DNA of 64,000 nucleotides from Lagopus muta (taxonomy: Eukaryota > Chordata > Aves > Galliformes > Phasianidae): the NCBI RefSeq assembly GCF_023343835.1, contig NC_064438.1:17752077-17816076 (forward strand). The letters are read 5' to 3'. The number at the start of each line of letters is the position of its first letter. The stretch's first letter is position 1. A program made the translations under genes and the position numbers. The notes beneath the pieces were generated by a model. It was not told the DNA's origin. It made no database searches and saw only the letters and a program-made list of their open reading frames with translations. Below, in pieces: positions 11,501 to 20,048 of this stretch.

Positions 11501-12331
11501 CTTTTAATTTTTCTTCTCTCTCTCTCTCTCTCTCTCCCTCAGAAGAAAATACTTACGATGAATATGAAAATGAACTTGGAATTACAGCCATAGCTCTTTA
11601 TGATTATCAGGCTGGTAAGCAAAGCTCTTGTTCATCTTGTGAAAACTCTTATTTTTGAAAGCTGAGTCTAGATTTTTTTCTTTTCCTGCCATCTTGTAGT
11701 CTCTTGTACCAATGTGTGAAGATATGAAGTGTTAAAAATGTTTAATAAGAGGACAGTTAATGATTTAACAGCAACATTGAGACATTTCTGAAAACTGACA
11801 TCCACTGCTTCTAGAAATTACAGAGGTTTAAAAAAACCTTTTTAACTAAATGTTAACACTCGTATTATACCCTTGGTGTGAGTAGTTAAGCTCTGCTCTG
11901 GTTAAATCTGGGGAGAGCTCAAGAAAGAGTGCTTTTCAGGGTGTTATGTAGTGATTGCTGCTCTGAGTTAGAAATGCACTCAAAATACAGCGGGTGGGAG
12001 CCAACCATGGCGTCAGTGCTGCAGGTGAGAAAACAGCCGTCTGTGCTGCTTGTCTTTGTCCAGTGCCCCGTTTCGCAGCCCTGCTGGGAGGCAGGAAGGT
12101 GATGGGTGTTCGTGGCACCTTTAGTGGGCTATAAATGAGAGTACAGTGGGACAGGTCCTGTGCCAACACTGAGCTGCTTCTGCTTTCTCTCCAGCGGGTG
12201 ATGACGAGATCTCCTTTGATCCAGATGACATCATCACAAACATAGAGATGATAGATGATGGCTGGTGGAGGGGTGTCTGCAAAGGCCGATACGGGTTGTT
12301 CCCAGCGAATTATGTGGAGCTGAGACAATAG
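1147..12331 (+). CDS. CTTN: Cortactin, C-terminal 253 residues (seven joined exons)
   Basis: Joined exons 1147-1202, 1587-1656, 2161-2309, 10523-10612, 10703-10892, 11543-11614 and 12195-12331 keep one open frame and every junction is AG/GT. Cortactin is a cytoplasmic actin-binding protein that stabilises Arp2/3 branches in lamellipodia, invadopodia and dendritic spines. In order the exons give the final half cortactin repeat ([19 protein letters not shown]), a linker, a charged helical segment ([20 protein letters not shown] onward), a Pro/Ser/Thr/Tyr-rich regulatory region and an SH3 domain ending NYVELRQ. The N-terminal acidic region (Arp2/3 site) and the full actin-binding repeats lie before position 1. 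The frame is intact, so this looks like the functional gene. It runs tail to tail with SHANK2, which encodes an SH3 ligand of cortactin. Identification rests on recall of the family; no search was run. Confidence 0.96.
1298..1330. repeat. Perfect 14 bp inverted repeat with 5-base loop
   Basis: AGATGAACTCCAGT (1,298-1,311) and its exact reverse complement (1,317-1,330) flank CTGTC. It lies in the CTTN intron about 95 bases after a donor site and would fold into a hairpin in the pre-mRNA. Confidence 0.9.
1381..1452. repeat. Degenerate TG/TA-rich simple repeat
   Basis: Alternating ATGTATG/TGTGTG/TATATG tract in the CTTN intron; on the minus strand it gives a low-complexity ORF ([14 protein letters not shown]). 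Confidence 0.7.
1587..1656 (+). CDS. CTTN: CTTN exon: linker after the repeats
   Basis: A 70 bp exon between ATAG and GTAAGA encodes [20 protein letters not shown] followed by VEA. It joins the repeat array to the helical segment. It starts in phase 0 and leaves one base for the next exon, which keeps the frame. The equivalent linker is among the less conserved parts of cortactin. Confidence 0.93.
2161..2309 (+). CDS. CTTN: CTTN exon: alpha-helical charged segment
   Basis: A 149 bp exon follows the acceptor AATGTTACAG and precedes GTCAGT. It encodes [20 protein letters not shown] and a Glu/Lys/Arg-rich helix ending EEARRKLE. This matches the helical region between the cortactin repeats and the proline-rich region; [17 protein letters not shown] is strongly conserved in the family. 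The downstream intron is 8.2 kb, the largest CTTN intron here. Confidence 0.95.
6467..6500 (-). mobile_element. Possible CR1 3'-tail remnant
   Basis: TCACAGAATCACAGAATTGT matches the reversed 3' terminus of CR1 elements, but the flanking sequence soon stops resembling CR1. Either a very short insertion or an old decayed tail in the CTTN intron. Confidence 0.35.
8523..8553 (+). repeat. Poly(A) tract, about 31 bases
   Basis: A pure A run in the 8.2 kb CTTN intron, followed by GAAGAAAG. No recognisable retrotransposon body precedes it, so it is listed as a simple repeat. Confidence 0.9.
8952..9955 (-). mobile_element. CR1 LINE fragment with internal deletion
   Basis: On the plus strand it begins with the reversed CR1 3' tail (GAATCATAGAATCATTATG) and runs through the 3'UTR, the C-terminal part of ORF2 and then RT (minus-strand [30 protein letters not shown]). 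Near 9,340 it jumps from the C-terminal SLEKRRLRG-type region straight to the AFDTVSH palm region. The RT core with FADD and GVPQGS is missing, about 700 bp. Many stops; it lies antisense in the 8.2 kb CTTN intron. Confidence 0.85.
10523..10612 (+). CDS. CTTN: CTTN exon: end of helix and start of Pro-rich region
   Basis: A 90 bp phase-0 exon (30 codons) between TTTAAG and GTTTGT encodes [20 protein letters not shown] and then [10 protein letters not shown]. The two Ser-Pro sites correspond to the ERK-regulated serines of mammalian cortactin (405 and 418), and the Tyr of SPVY corresponds to the Src-family site Tyr421. Homology of these sites is inferred from position and sequence context. Confidence 0.94.
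10703..10892 (+). CDS. CTTN: CTTN exon: tyrosine-rich regulatory region
   Basis: A 190 bp exon between TTGCAG and GTAAAG starts [15 protein letters not shown] and has many tyrosines in acidic context, including [11 protein letters not shown], which aligns with the Src site around mammalian Tyr466. This is the most divergent part of cortactin and acts as a flexible phosphorylation-controlled linker before the SH3 domain. It leaves one base for the next exon. Confidence 0.93.
11518..11537 (+). repeat. (CT)n polypyrimidine tract at CTTN acceptor
   Basis: About ten CT units sit directly before CCCTCAG, the acceptor of the first SH3 exon, and act as its polypyrimidine tract. Confidence 0.9.
11543..11614 (+). 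CDS. CTTN: CTTN exon: start of SH3 domain
   Basis: A 72 bp exon encodes [20 protein letters not shown] followed by YQA, the beginning of the SH3 domain with its ALYDY motif. The acceptor is preceded by an almost pure CT repeat (11,518-11,537) that serves as the polypyrimidine tract. Phases are 2 bases in, 1 base out. Confidence 0.95.
12195..12331 (+). CDS. CTTN: CTTN terminal coding exon: SH3 domain and stop
   Basis: The exon follows CTCTCCAG and encodes [20 protein letters not shown], then [24 protein letters not shown] and TAG (12,329-12,331). The WW pair and the ALYDY/PxNYV elements form the SH3 ligand groove. In mammals this domain binds WASL, dynamin 2, WIP and SHANK2. Confidence 0.97.
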
Positions 12332-12369
12332 AGACTATTGTCTGCTGGTTATGCCTTAATTCCCCAGTC

Positions 12370-12375
12370 AATAAA
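12370..12375 (+). terminator. CTTN: Possible proximal CTTN poly(A) signal
   Basis: AATAAA lies 39 bases past the CTTN stop codon, within CCAGTCAATAAATCTG. It may be unused, since there is no strong GT-rich element just downstream. Confidence 0.3.
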
Positions 12376-13954
12376 TCTGACTTAACACACTACAAATCAT
12401 GATGCTTTTCTGAGAATGGAGGGGTATATACATATTGCTTTTATATTTAATACTTTGCCGATGCTTTTTAAAATGTTTATGCCACAGAAGTTGCTAATAT
12501 ATTGTAACTACTCTGTTCTTCACTAAGGCTCTTAAAATGATTTTCCTGCATTTGGAAACATTCTCTGCCAAATTAGTGATTGTCATAAAAAGCCTTTCCA
12601 AGGACAATTAGCTGTCTGTCATAATATTGCATGTTTTACTCATAAGTGAGCAGATTTACCTAGTGTTTAAGTCTAGTTAGTCTTCCACTACATGTTTTCA
12701 GCTCAGAAAATCATGGCTGTGCAGGTTATTTACATTTCCACTAAGCAATTGGGATGGGCAGGACTGGGAAGGGGCATAATTTTTTCCTTTTGTTTTCTTG
12801 ATAGTATGTGAAAAAGCAAAGAGAATGCTTGAAATTACAGCTAATGGCAGTTAATCAAGTACTCTCCAATATTTACTGAATATTAATGTTATGAAGGAAA
12901 CAGTCTGGTTACTTTTTCCTTCTCTTTTAAAGTGAAGTTTTTAGGATATTGCATTGATTTCTTTTTATTTTTTTCCTTCATCTTGCTCCTTTTCTTCATG
13001 TTTTCCCTGAGGAGGACAGCAAAACACTCTAGCACTGATTGTCCTGAATTTCTTTGCTTTTTGTTCCAATTTCTCTCCCATCTTTCACAGGAAAACTTGA
13101 AAAAATTACTACACGGTGTTGAGTTACTCAGTGAAATTCCTACTTGCTCAAAGGGAAACTGGCATCCAAATCTGTGTGGCTACTTACAGGAATAGTCTCA
13201 TTTCTTTAAACGGGAGGAGAAAAGGCAAGACGGAATTGCAGTCATTTTGTGTACAATGCATCCTTTGTTCATACAGTGAAACAGGCAGGCCTGCTGTGCA
13301 GTAATAACATTTTACGTAACCATATTTGAGTTGAAGAATATTAATACAAATAATTTGATTTTAAACCCTTATAAATAATCTCAATTTTTAAACCATACAA
13401 GAGACGTCTGTACTTCTTGTGTGTTCAGCAGAAACTGCCAGTAGCATTCTACTAAACAATGGGTTTAAACCTGTTCTTTGCCAAAACTAAAACTGAACTT
13501 CTTGTCATTCTAGAAAGCTGATTTCTCTGCAGGCTTAGGGTCCCTACCAAAGATAGTAAGTTGCATCTCATAGAGCACATGTTAAATGTATGTACTGTCC
13601 GTTTCCACCTTCTGATCAAATGAGAAAAGCAGAACTGATAACTGATATGCAAGAATGCAAAGAATTTTTTTAAACTGTAAATTTGGACCAATGGAATATA
13701 GGAGACCTGTATAAAATGGTAAAATATATAACGTATCTTGGAAGGCATTGTGTTGAACCAATTCTTGGATGGTTGGGACAATCCTTAATGAATGTCATGT
13801 GTATGTCATGATTATGTATATTTCTTCCTTTCCATGGTCTCATTTCTCTGTTGCATTTGCATTACTAGGGTTGGGTTTTATATGCAGTTTATTTTATCCA
13901 ATTTTGCATAGAACACCTCATAGGGGAGATATGATTTTTGTAAATTAAATATTC

Positions 13955-13960
13955 AATAAA
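13955..13960 (+). terminator. CTTN: Distal CTTN poly(A) signal AATAAA
   Basis: A canonical AATAAA hexamer is followed by a T-rich stretch (TTTTTGAACC, then TAATATTTTTGTATTTTTAA), the usual downstream element. Cleavage is expected about 15-25 bases later. Confidence 0.75.
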
Positions 13961-13980
13961 CTTTTTGAACCATTTGCATG

Positions 13981-16900
13981 TAATATTTTTGTATTTTTAA
14001 GTTCCTTTGTTAGCTTGTTACAGGTAGTTCATCCCATCTCAAGCTGCATCTGGGACCAACTTGAGTACAACAAAGGATGGTATGGAGAGCTGCTGCATGG
14101 TGCTTGGTACTGTAGTGAAGGGTACCTAGGTTCTTCTAGGTTGCCACTGCCTTCGAGATAATTCCTTTCCTCAGAAACACAATTGCTTTATAATTTATTC
14201 CTACTCCCACGTGGAAAGTACTCCCATTTGGGAGTACTGATGGCTGCAAGGCAAGGAGTGCACTTGAAAACAGGGCTAACAGTTATAATCACATAAAATT
14301 TTACAATACCTTTAAGTCTTTTCTGCTCTTCTGCATGACTGCAGTGGAAGCTGGATCCGAGGAAGGCAGTCTGCATAAAACCTTGCTTTCATAGTCTTGT
14401 GTCTGCCTGAACAAAATATTAATGGAAGTGCTGTTTTTTTAGTTGTTTTTTTTTTTTTCCCCCCAAATTCCTCGGCCTCCTTTTCCCCAAACTAAGCAGC
14501 CCCAGTTCCTTCAGTCGCTCTTTGGAGAGCATATTCTCCGAGCCCTCACAAGCTTTGTTGCCTTTCTTTGGACCTGTTCCAGCACCTCTGTGTCCTTTCT
14601 GTACTGAGGTGAGGCCTCACCAAGACCGAGTACAGGGACAGGATTACTTCCCTAGTCCTGCTCACCACACCATTCCTAATACAAGCCAGAATGCCATTGG
14701 CCTTGGCCACCTGGGCACACTGCTGGCTCATATTCAGCTGACTGTCCATCAGTATACCAAGGTCCCTTTCTATCTGGCAGCTTTCTAGCCCCTTTTCCCC
14801 AGGCAGATAGATCACATTGACAGCCTTACCTTCAGCCAGTAAACAGGTCACCTTGTCATAGAATGAAATAATGAATGAATTTATGAAAACACTCTGGAAT
14901 TTTCAGTGCATTTGACCAATTTCTTAAACTTCTCACTTCCACAATAAGCTTAAAGGCATCTCTTTTCTCTTCCCTACTCTTCCTCTCAAGTCCTTGATCA
15001 TCCAGAGCAGTTAGGTTGTGCACATACCTAAAAAGACCAACTGATGACAGAGATCCTTAGGCCAGCTGCTTCCCAAAGGTTTGCTTGGAGAACTTGCAGT
15101 CCTGCCTTGCTAAGCAAGACAGTGTTTTGCAGTTGCTAATGCTGAACTTTTTTGAGCAGATGGGAAGATGCTGTGCTGAAGATGGCTGCATCATGGAGCC
15201 CTTCTGATGCCTTTTATTGTGAATCACAAGCACAAGACTTTCCAGGCTTCAGGATGACTTGTAGTCTCACAGTCAGCAGGGAGATGAGGGTTTGCATGCT
15301 TGGCTCTTCCACCATGCTTCCATCTTCAGCAAACTCATTTCTTTAAAGGCACCTGAACAATCATAGTAACTGTTGAGCAGCAGGAGAGGCACTTTGATAA
15401 TGGAGGGGAAAACTTCAATGGGAGCAAAGCACTTGCATTGCACTTGGACTCATGAGCATGGCATCTGTCATCTTCATAAATGGCACAGTGGACAAGCAGT
15501 GCACATTTCCAGCATCCTCCCTGTCAAGTATGAAAGAGTGGGGACCTGAGCTGCTGGAAGAATGCATTAGATAACACCATCAGCAGCAGCATGGGGATTA
15601 AGTCTTGGGAGTGTACTCATGTGTCTCCTTGCCTAATAGACAAGGTTTCATCTTTAATTTAAACTACTGATCTTGCTCAGTCTGGTAAGATGTTCTCTGC
15701 TAGATTGATTTGGTACCTTGTCAAGTATATGTAGGTAGCAGTGTTATGACTGTACTGTTACAACTATGAGGTGAGATGCATTCAAGGCTTTGAAGTTTTA
15801 AGATCTTACTCGTCATTAATAATTGCCCAAGCTAGCTGAAACAATTCTGGTGAAACATACCTCAGACTGCCTGAATTTATCATCAGAGCATCTGGCATAG
15901 CCCTCCGTGTGTGTGTAATTAATGTGAAGAGAAAGCAAGCCCTGTTTATTTCTGCTAATGGGATGGGTGAGTCTTGAGCCCATTCACACCTTAATGTGAT
16001 GCAGTTGCTGCTTCTCATCCTGCTCAGGTTTTGGGTAATGAAAGGCAGCAGTGCACTGACTTTATTCATTGCCTATTCAATGATTTTACACTTCTGAATG
16101 TTCTGAATTCTTCCAAGTTAATTTTAATATAAGCATGTAGTACGAGCAGTCAAATAAGTCTTTCTATATATAAATATTTTCTGTTTTTTTATAATTTTCT
16201 TTTTCTATTTCTGCAGTAATTGCTAATGATAGCAAGGAGAAGGCCGTAGTTTGAAAGGTGGTTATTTGAGAGGTGGGGAAATTCTTACAGAAGTGAGATA
16301 CATTTATTGCCCAGCGTTCTCTGTGTGCTGTGCATCCTCCACCCCTCGTGAATACTCCTCTCCCTGTGCTGGCTGTAGACCCCAGGTTAGCTCAGCACAG
16401 GAGCCACAGCTATTTTCTTTGTGTTTCTTGGATGCGTTTTATCAACCCTCTCCTTAAGCTGCCACTTTATTTTTAGTCTGTACAGATGGCAGGCTTAAGA
16501 GGATGGTGAAGAATGCTCCTGCATCCCATTTATTTTATGTAAAGCCTTGGAGCTGTGGCGTGCTTTGCTGGATTTTTATGTGCAATGGGCCATTTACAAC
16601 ACATCAATTCTGACTAGTTTGTCAAGGGCATGCCAGTTTTTGCCTTCTATCCCAGGAAAGGAAGCAGAAGCATTGCACGGTGAAGCAGAAGGAAGTTGTT
16701 CAAAAGAGAGGGGCTTTGGCTTAGATGAATGCATAGCCAAATTGTGACTGCTTCCCACTGGCATTTCATATTATGTGTGGACTGTAGCCCTTCTTGAATC
16801 TGCAAGGCTGACGATCACAGCAATCTCAGCACAGACTCATTTTCAAGTCCCCTTTCTAGTGAGATTGCCAGTGCTTGTTGCCAAGGCTATTCAGCTGAAG

Positions 16901-18371
16901 CAGCTGCTTCTGGAGAAGTGCTTTTCACATGCAGCCTCAAAGCCACCTGTGATTTCTGAGCAGCCTCAGCCTGAAGCTGCAGCAGTGCAAGGGAACAGCA
17001 GTCACATGGACACCTGCACGCACATGCAGTGAAGGATGGAAGCTCACTCCCAAAGGAGGATTTCCAGAAAAGCACTCTCCCTGATCACTCTCTCCCAGTA
17101 TGTCATCTGACTGGGACATGAGGGCCAAGAAAAGTCACCATTATGTGTAGGTAGTGCTCCTCTCACTGCAGGCCTTCTATGCTGCACGGGGCTCCTAGAG
17201 CTGCATGTTTGAGGGCATGCTGCTCCATGTCTCCTAGATTTGAAGATAATTCCCCAACAACTTCTTTTCCCGTCGAGCACTCTGCTTGCACTGTCATTTA
17301 CAGGCATGGCTGTGAAGTGAGTTAGTGAAAGGGAAATTAAAGCACAAATCCATGGGAAGATGAACAGAAATCGATCCGAACTGCATAATGCAAAGTGTGC
17401 GGAGTGATGACCTGGATGTCGGCCAACAAGGGAAGCGGAATGGATTAAAATAGCTTTCCTTGATATATTGCCCAAGACTTGGAAAGCTCTGGCAGAAAGG
17501 GGCACTGCAACATCTGGCCAGCCAGGGAGTCTCGGAGGGCTGAGGGGTGGCACAGGAAGGCCCTCCCCAGAGTCAGCTTCCAGGGACAGTGCCACTCCTA
17601 AGGCACAAATCGCAGTGTGGCAGCCCTCACACAGGGCCATCTCTCATCATCAGGGCATTGCTTTTGTAGCTCCTGGTGCAGCCTTGATCTCAAATAGCGT
17701 CCTTTACCAACCAACTTGCTAGTCCTGTTTCCTTCTTCAAAGGTTGGGCTCGTTGCTTGGGGGTTGCTCCCACATCTGCTTGTGCTTGTGGCATTTTTGA
17801 GATGAAAGTGCTTCTGGTAGATGGAGGTTCTGTTCTTTTAGCTGCACATCTTTTTCTACTTGTCCTCCCCATTTTCCCTATGTGATCTGGATTTTTAGCA
17901 TGACCAAACAATTTCTGGGTAACACTATTGTGAGGGAAAAGTCAGTTTAATCAGCTCTAATTGACTTTTCAAATACAACATTTCTAAGCACTGTATGCCA
18001 ACCTTGTAGTTAATAGCTCTGTAAATTCGTATTTTTCTACAGTGCTCTATGACAAGTAGTTTCTCTAAGTGAAAGTGCTGTGATGCATCTTGCAAGGAAG
18101 TGCCAGACTTATGCATTCAGTGTAAAAGACCTGAACTTTCTGGAATAAAGCCTACAAGGCACTTACCTAACACTGGTAATTAATGGATTTCTTTGAAGGC
18201 AGTAAACTGAAATGCAGGTAGGTCAGTAGAAGTGCAAAAATATTTTTAAAGTTTTGGGGATTTTTTTTTTCTTTTTTATTTTTTTGTTTTCCCCTGGCAC
18301 ACTTGCCTGTTGGCCATCTTCACCTCAAGGGTGCTGTTCCACCACCCAGCTCACTTACTCTTTTCTTGAAT
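13981..18371. other. CTTN-SHANK2 intergenic region, CTTN side
   Basis: Apart from the CR1 fragment at 14,470-14,862 I see no gene. A relatively GC-rich patch around 16,750-17,720 holds a 198-codon minus-strand open frame with no recognisable domain. Confidence 0.7.
14470..14862 (-). mobile_element. CR1 LINE internal fragment, deleted
   Basis: On the minus strand it encodes [13 protein letters not shown] and then directly [20 protein letters not shown] and [20 protein letters not shown]. The first part is the RT region that normally continues [11 protein letters not shown]; the second belongs far downstream. Hence about 450-500 bp, including the FADD box, is deleted near 14,802. The 3' end lacks the CR1 tail and abuts a poly(T)/poly(C) run at 14,446-14,465. 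Confidence 0.85.
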
Positions 18372-20048
18372 TATCACAGAATCACAGAATTGTAGGGGTT
18401 GCAACCCCCTGCCAAAGCAGGTTCCCTACACCAGGTTGCACAGGTAGGCATCCAGGCAGGTCTTGAACATCTCCAGAGAAGGAGACTCCACAACCCCTCT
18501 GGGAAGCCTGTTCCAGTGCTCCGTCACCCTCACCATAAAGAAGTTCTTACACACATTCGTTCAAAACTTCCTATGCTGCAGCTTATATCCGTTTCCCCTT
18601 GTCCTGTTTCCAAGTACCACTGAAAAGGGACTGGCCTCACCACTATCACCCCCACACCTCAGATATTTATAAACCTGTTTCAGGTCCCCTCTCAGTCTTC
18701 TTTTCTCAAGGCTGAACAGACCCAGTTCACTCAGCCTTACTTCATAGGAGAGATGCTCCAGGCCCTTCACCATCTTCGTGGCCCTCCGCTGGACTCTTTC
18801 CAAGAGATCCCTGTCTTTTTTGTACTGGGGAGCCCAGAACTGGACGCAGTACTCCAGATGAGGCCTCACCAGGGCAGAGTAGAGGGGGAGGATCACCTCC
18901 CTCCACCTGCTGGCCACGCTCTTTTTAATGCACCCCAGTAAGCCATTGGCCTTTTTGGCCACGAGGGCACACTGCTGGCTTATGGCCAACCTGTCGTCCA
19001 CCAGGACGCCCAGGTCCCTCTCCGCAGAGCTCCTCTCCAGCAGCTCATCCCCCAGCCTGTATTGGTGCATGCAATTATTCCTCCCTAGGTGTAAGACTCT
19101 ACACTTGCTTTTGTTGAATCTCATCCGGTTTCTTACTGCCCAGCTCTCCAGCCTGTCCAGGTGTTGCTGAATGGCAGTGCAGCCTTCAGGCGTGTCAGCC
19201 AATCCTCCCACCTTTGTATCATCAGCAAACTTGCTGAGGGTGGCCACTATCCCCTCATCAAGGTCATTGATGAAGATGTTAAACAAGACTGGACCCAGCA
19301 CCGACCCCTGGGGGACACCACTGGTTACAGGTCTCCAGCCAGACTCTGCACTGCTAATGACGACCCTCTGTGCTCTGCCAATCAGCCAGTTCTCAACCCA
19401 CCTCACTGTCCATTCGTCTATCCCACACTTCTTCAGCTTTGTTATAAGGATGTCATGAGAGACAGTATCAAAAGCCTTTCTAAAATCAAGGTAGACTACA
19501 TCTACCGCTCTTCCCCCATCCACCCAGCATATGACAACATCATAGAAGGCCACCAGGTTGGTCGAGCATGACCTCCCCTTGGTGAACCCGTGCTGACTAC
19601 TCCTGATAACCTCCTTTTCTCCCAGTTGTCTGGAGATGGCATCCAGCACAAGCTGCTCCATCACCTTTCCAGGGATAGAGGTGAGGCTGACAGGTCTATA
19701 ATTACCTGGGTCTTCCTTCTTGCCCTTTTTGAAGACCAGAGTGACATTGGCTATCCTCCAGTCTTCAGGGACCTCCCTGTTATCCAAGACCTCTCAAAAA
19801 TGATGGAAAGCAGTTTGGCAATGACCTCCACCAGCTCCCTCAGCACACATGGATGCACTCCATCAGGTCCCATGGACTTGTGGACCTTAGTACTGCCTAG
19901 GCGCTCACGCACCTCCTCTTTCCTGACTAAACGGAAGTCTCCCATTCCCCAGACCCTCTCACTAACCTCCAGGGTGTGGGAAATCTGAGGGAGAGCCTTT
20001 TCACTGAAGACAGAAGTAAAGAATTATGTATGTTCATTTAATCCACTT
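18372..20048 (-). mobile_element. 5'-truncated CR1 LINE copy A
   Basis: The 3' tail lies at 18,372 (ATCACAGAATCACAGAATTG on +) and the RT-coding body extends to about 20,030. A 408-codon open stretch (19,787-18,561) holds the CR1 reverse transcriptase signatures [68 protein letters not shown] and [16 protein letters not shown] frameshift near 19,760-19,790 separates it from the N-terminal part (GDFRLVRKEEVRERLG). No endonuclease domain remains, so it is not autonomous. Confidence 0.95.
18561..19787 (-). pseudogene. CR1 ORF2 reverse transcriptase remnant (copy A)
   Basis: A continuous 408-codon reading frame with RT motifs from fingers to thumb, including the FADD active-site box. It lacks the N-terminal endonuclease and is frameshifted at both ends; downstream of [11 protein letters not shown] the canonical C-terminus ([20 protein letters not shown] type) continues in another frame. 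Relic of a retrotransposition protein. Confidence 0.9.

Larger units (their letters stand above)
12332..13980 (+). other. CTTN: CTTN 3' untranslated region
   Basis: Non-coding, AT-rich sequence from the stop codon to the region after the AATAAA at 13,955. An early AATAAA at 12,370, only about 40 bases after the stop, could make a very short UTR but has weak support. The 3' boundary is inferred from the distal signal, and the 1.6 kb length is in line with other vertebrate CTTN transcripts. Confidence 0.75.

Noticed and set aside
18753-19988. Several plus-strand ORFs of 62-136 codons
   Set aside because: They are antisense shadows of the CR1 reverse transcriptase frame; the minus strand carries the recognisable motifs.
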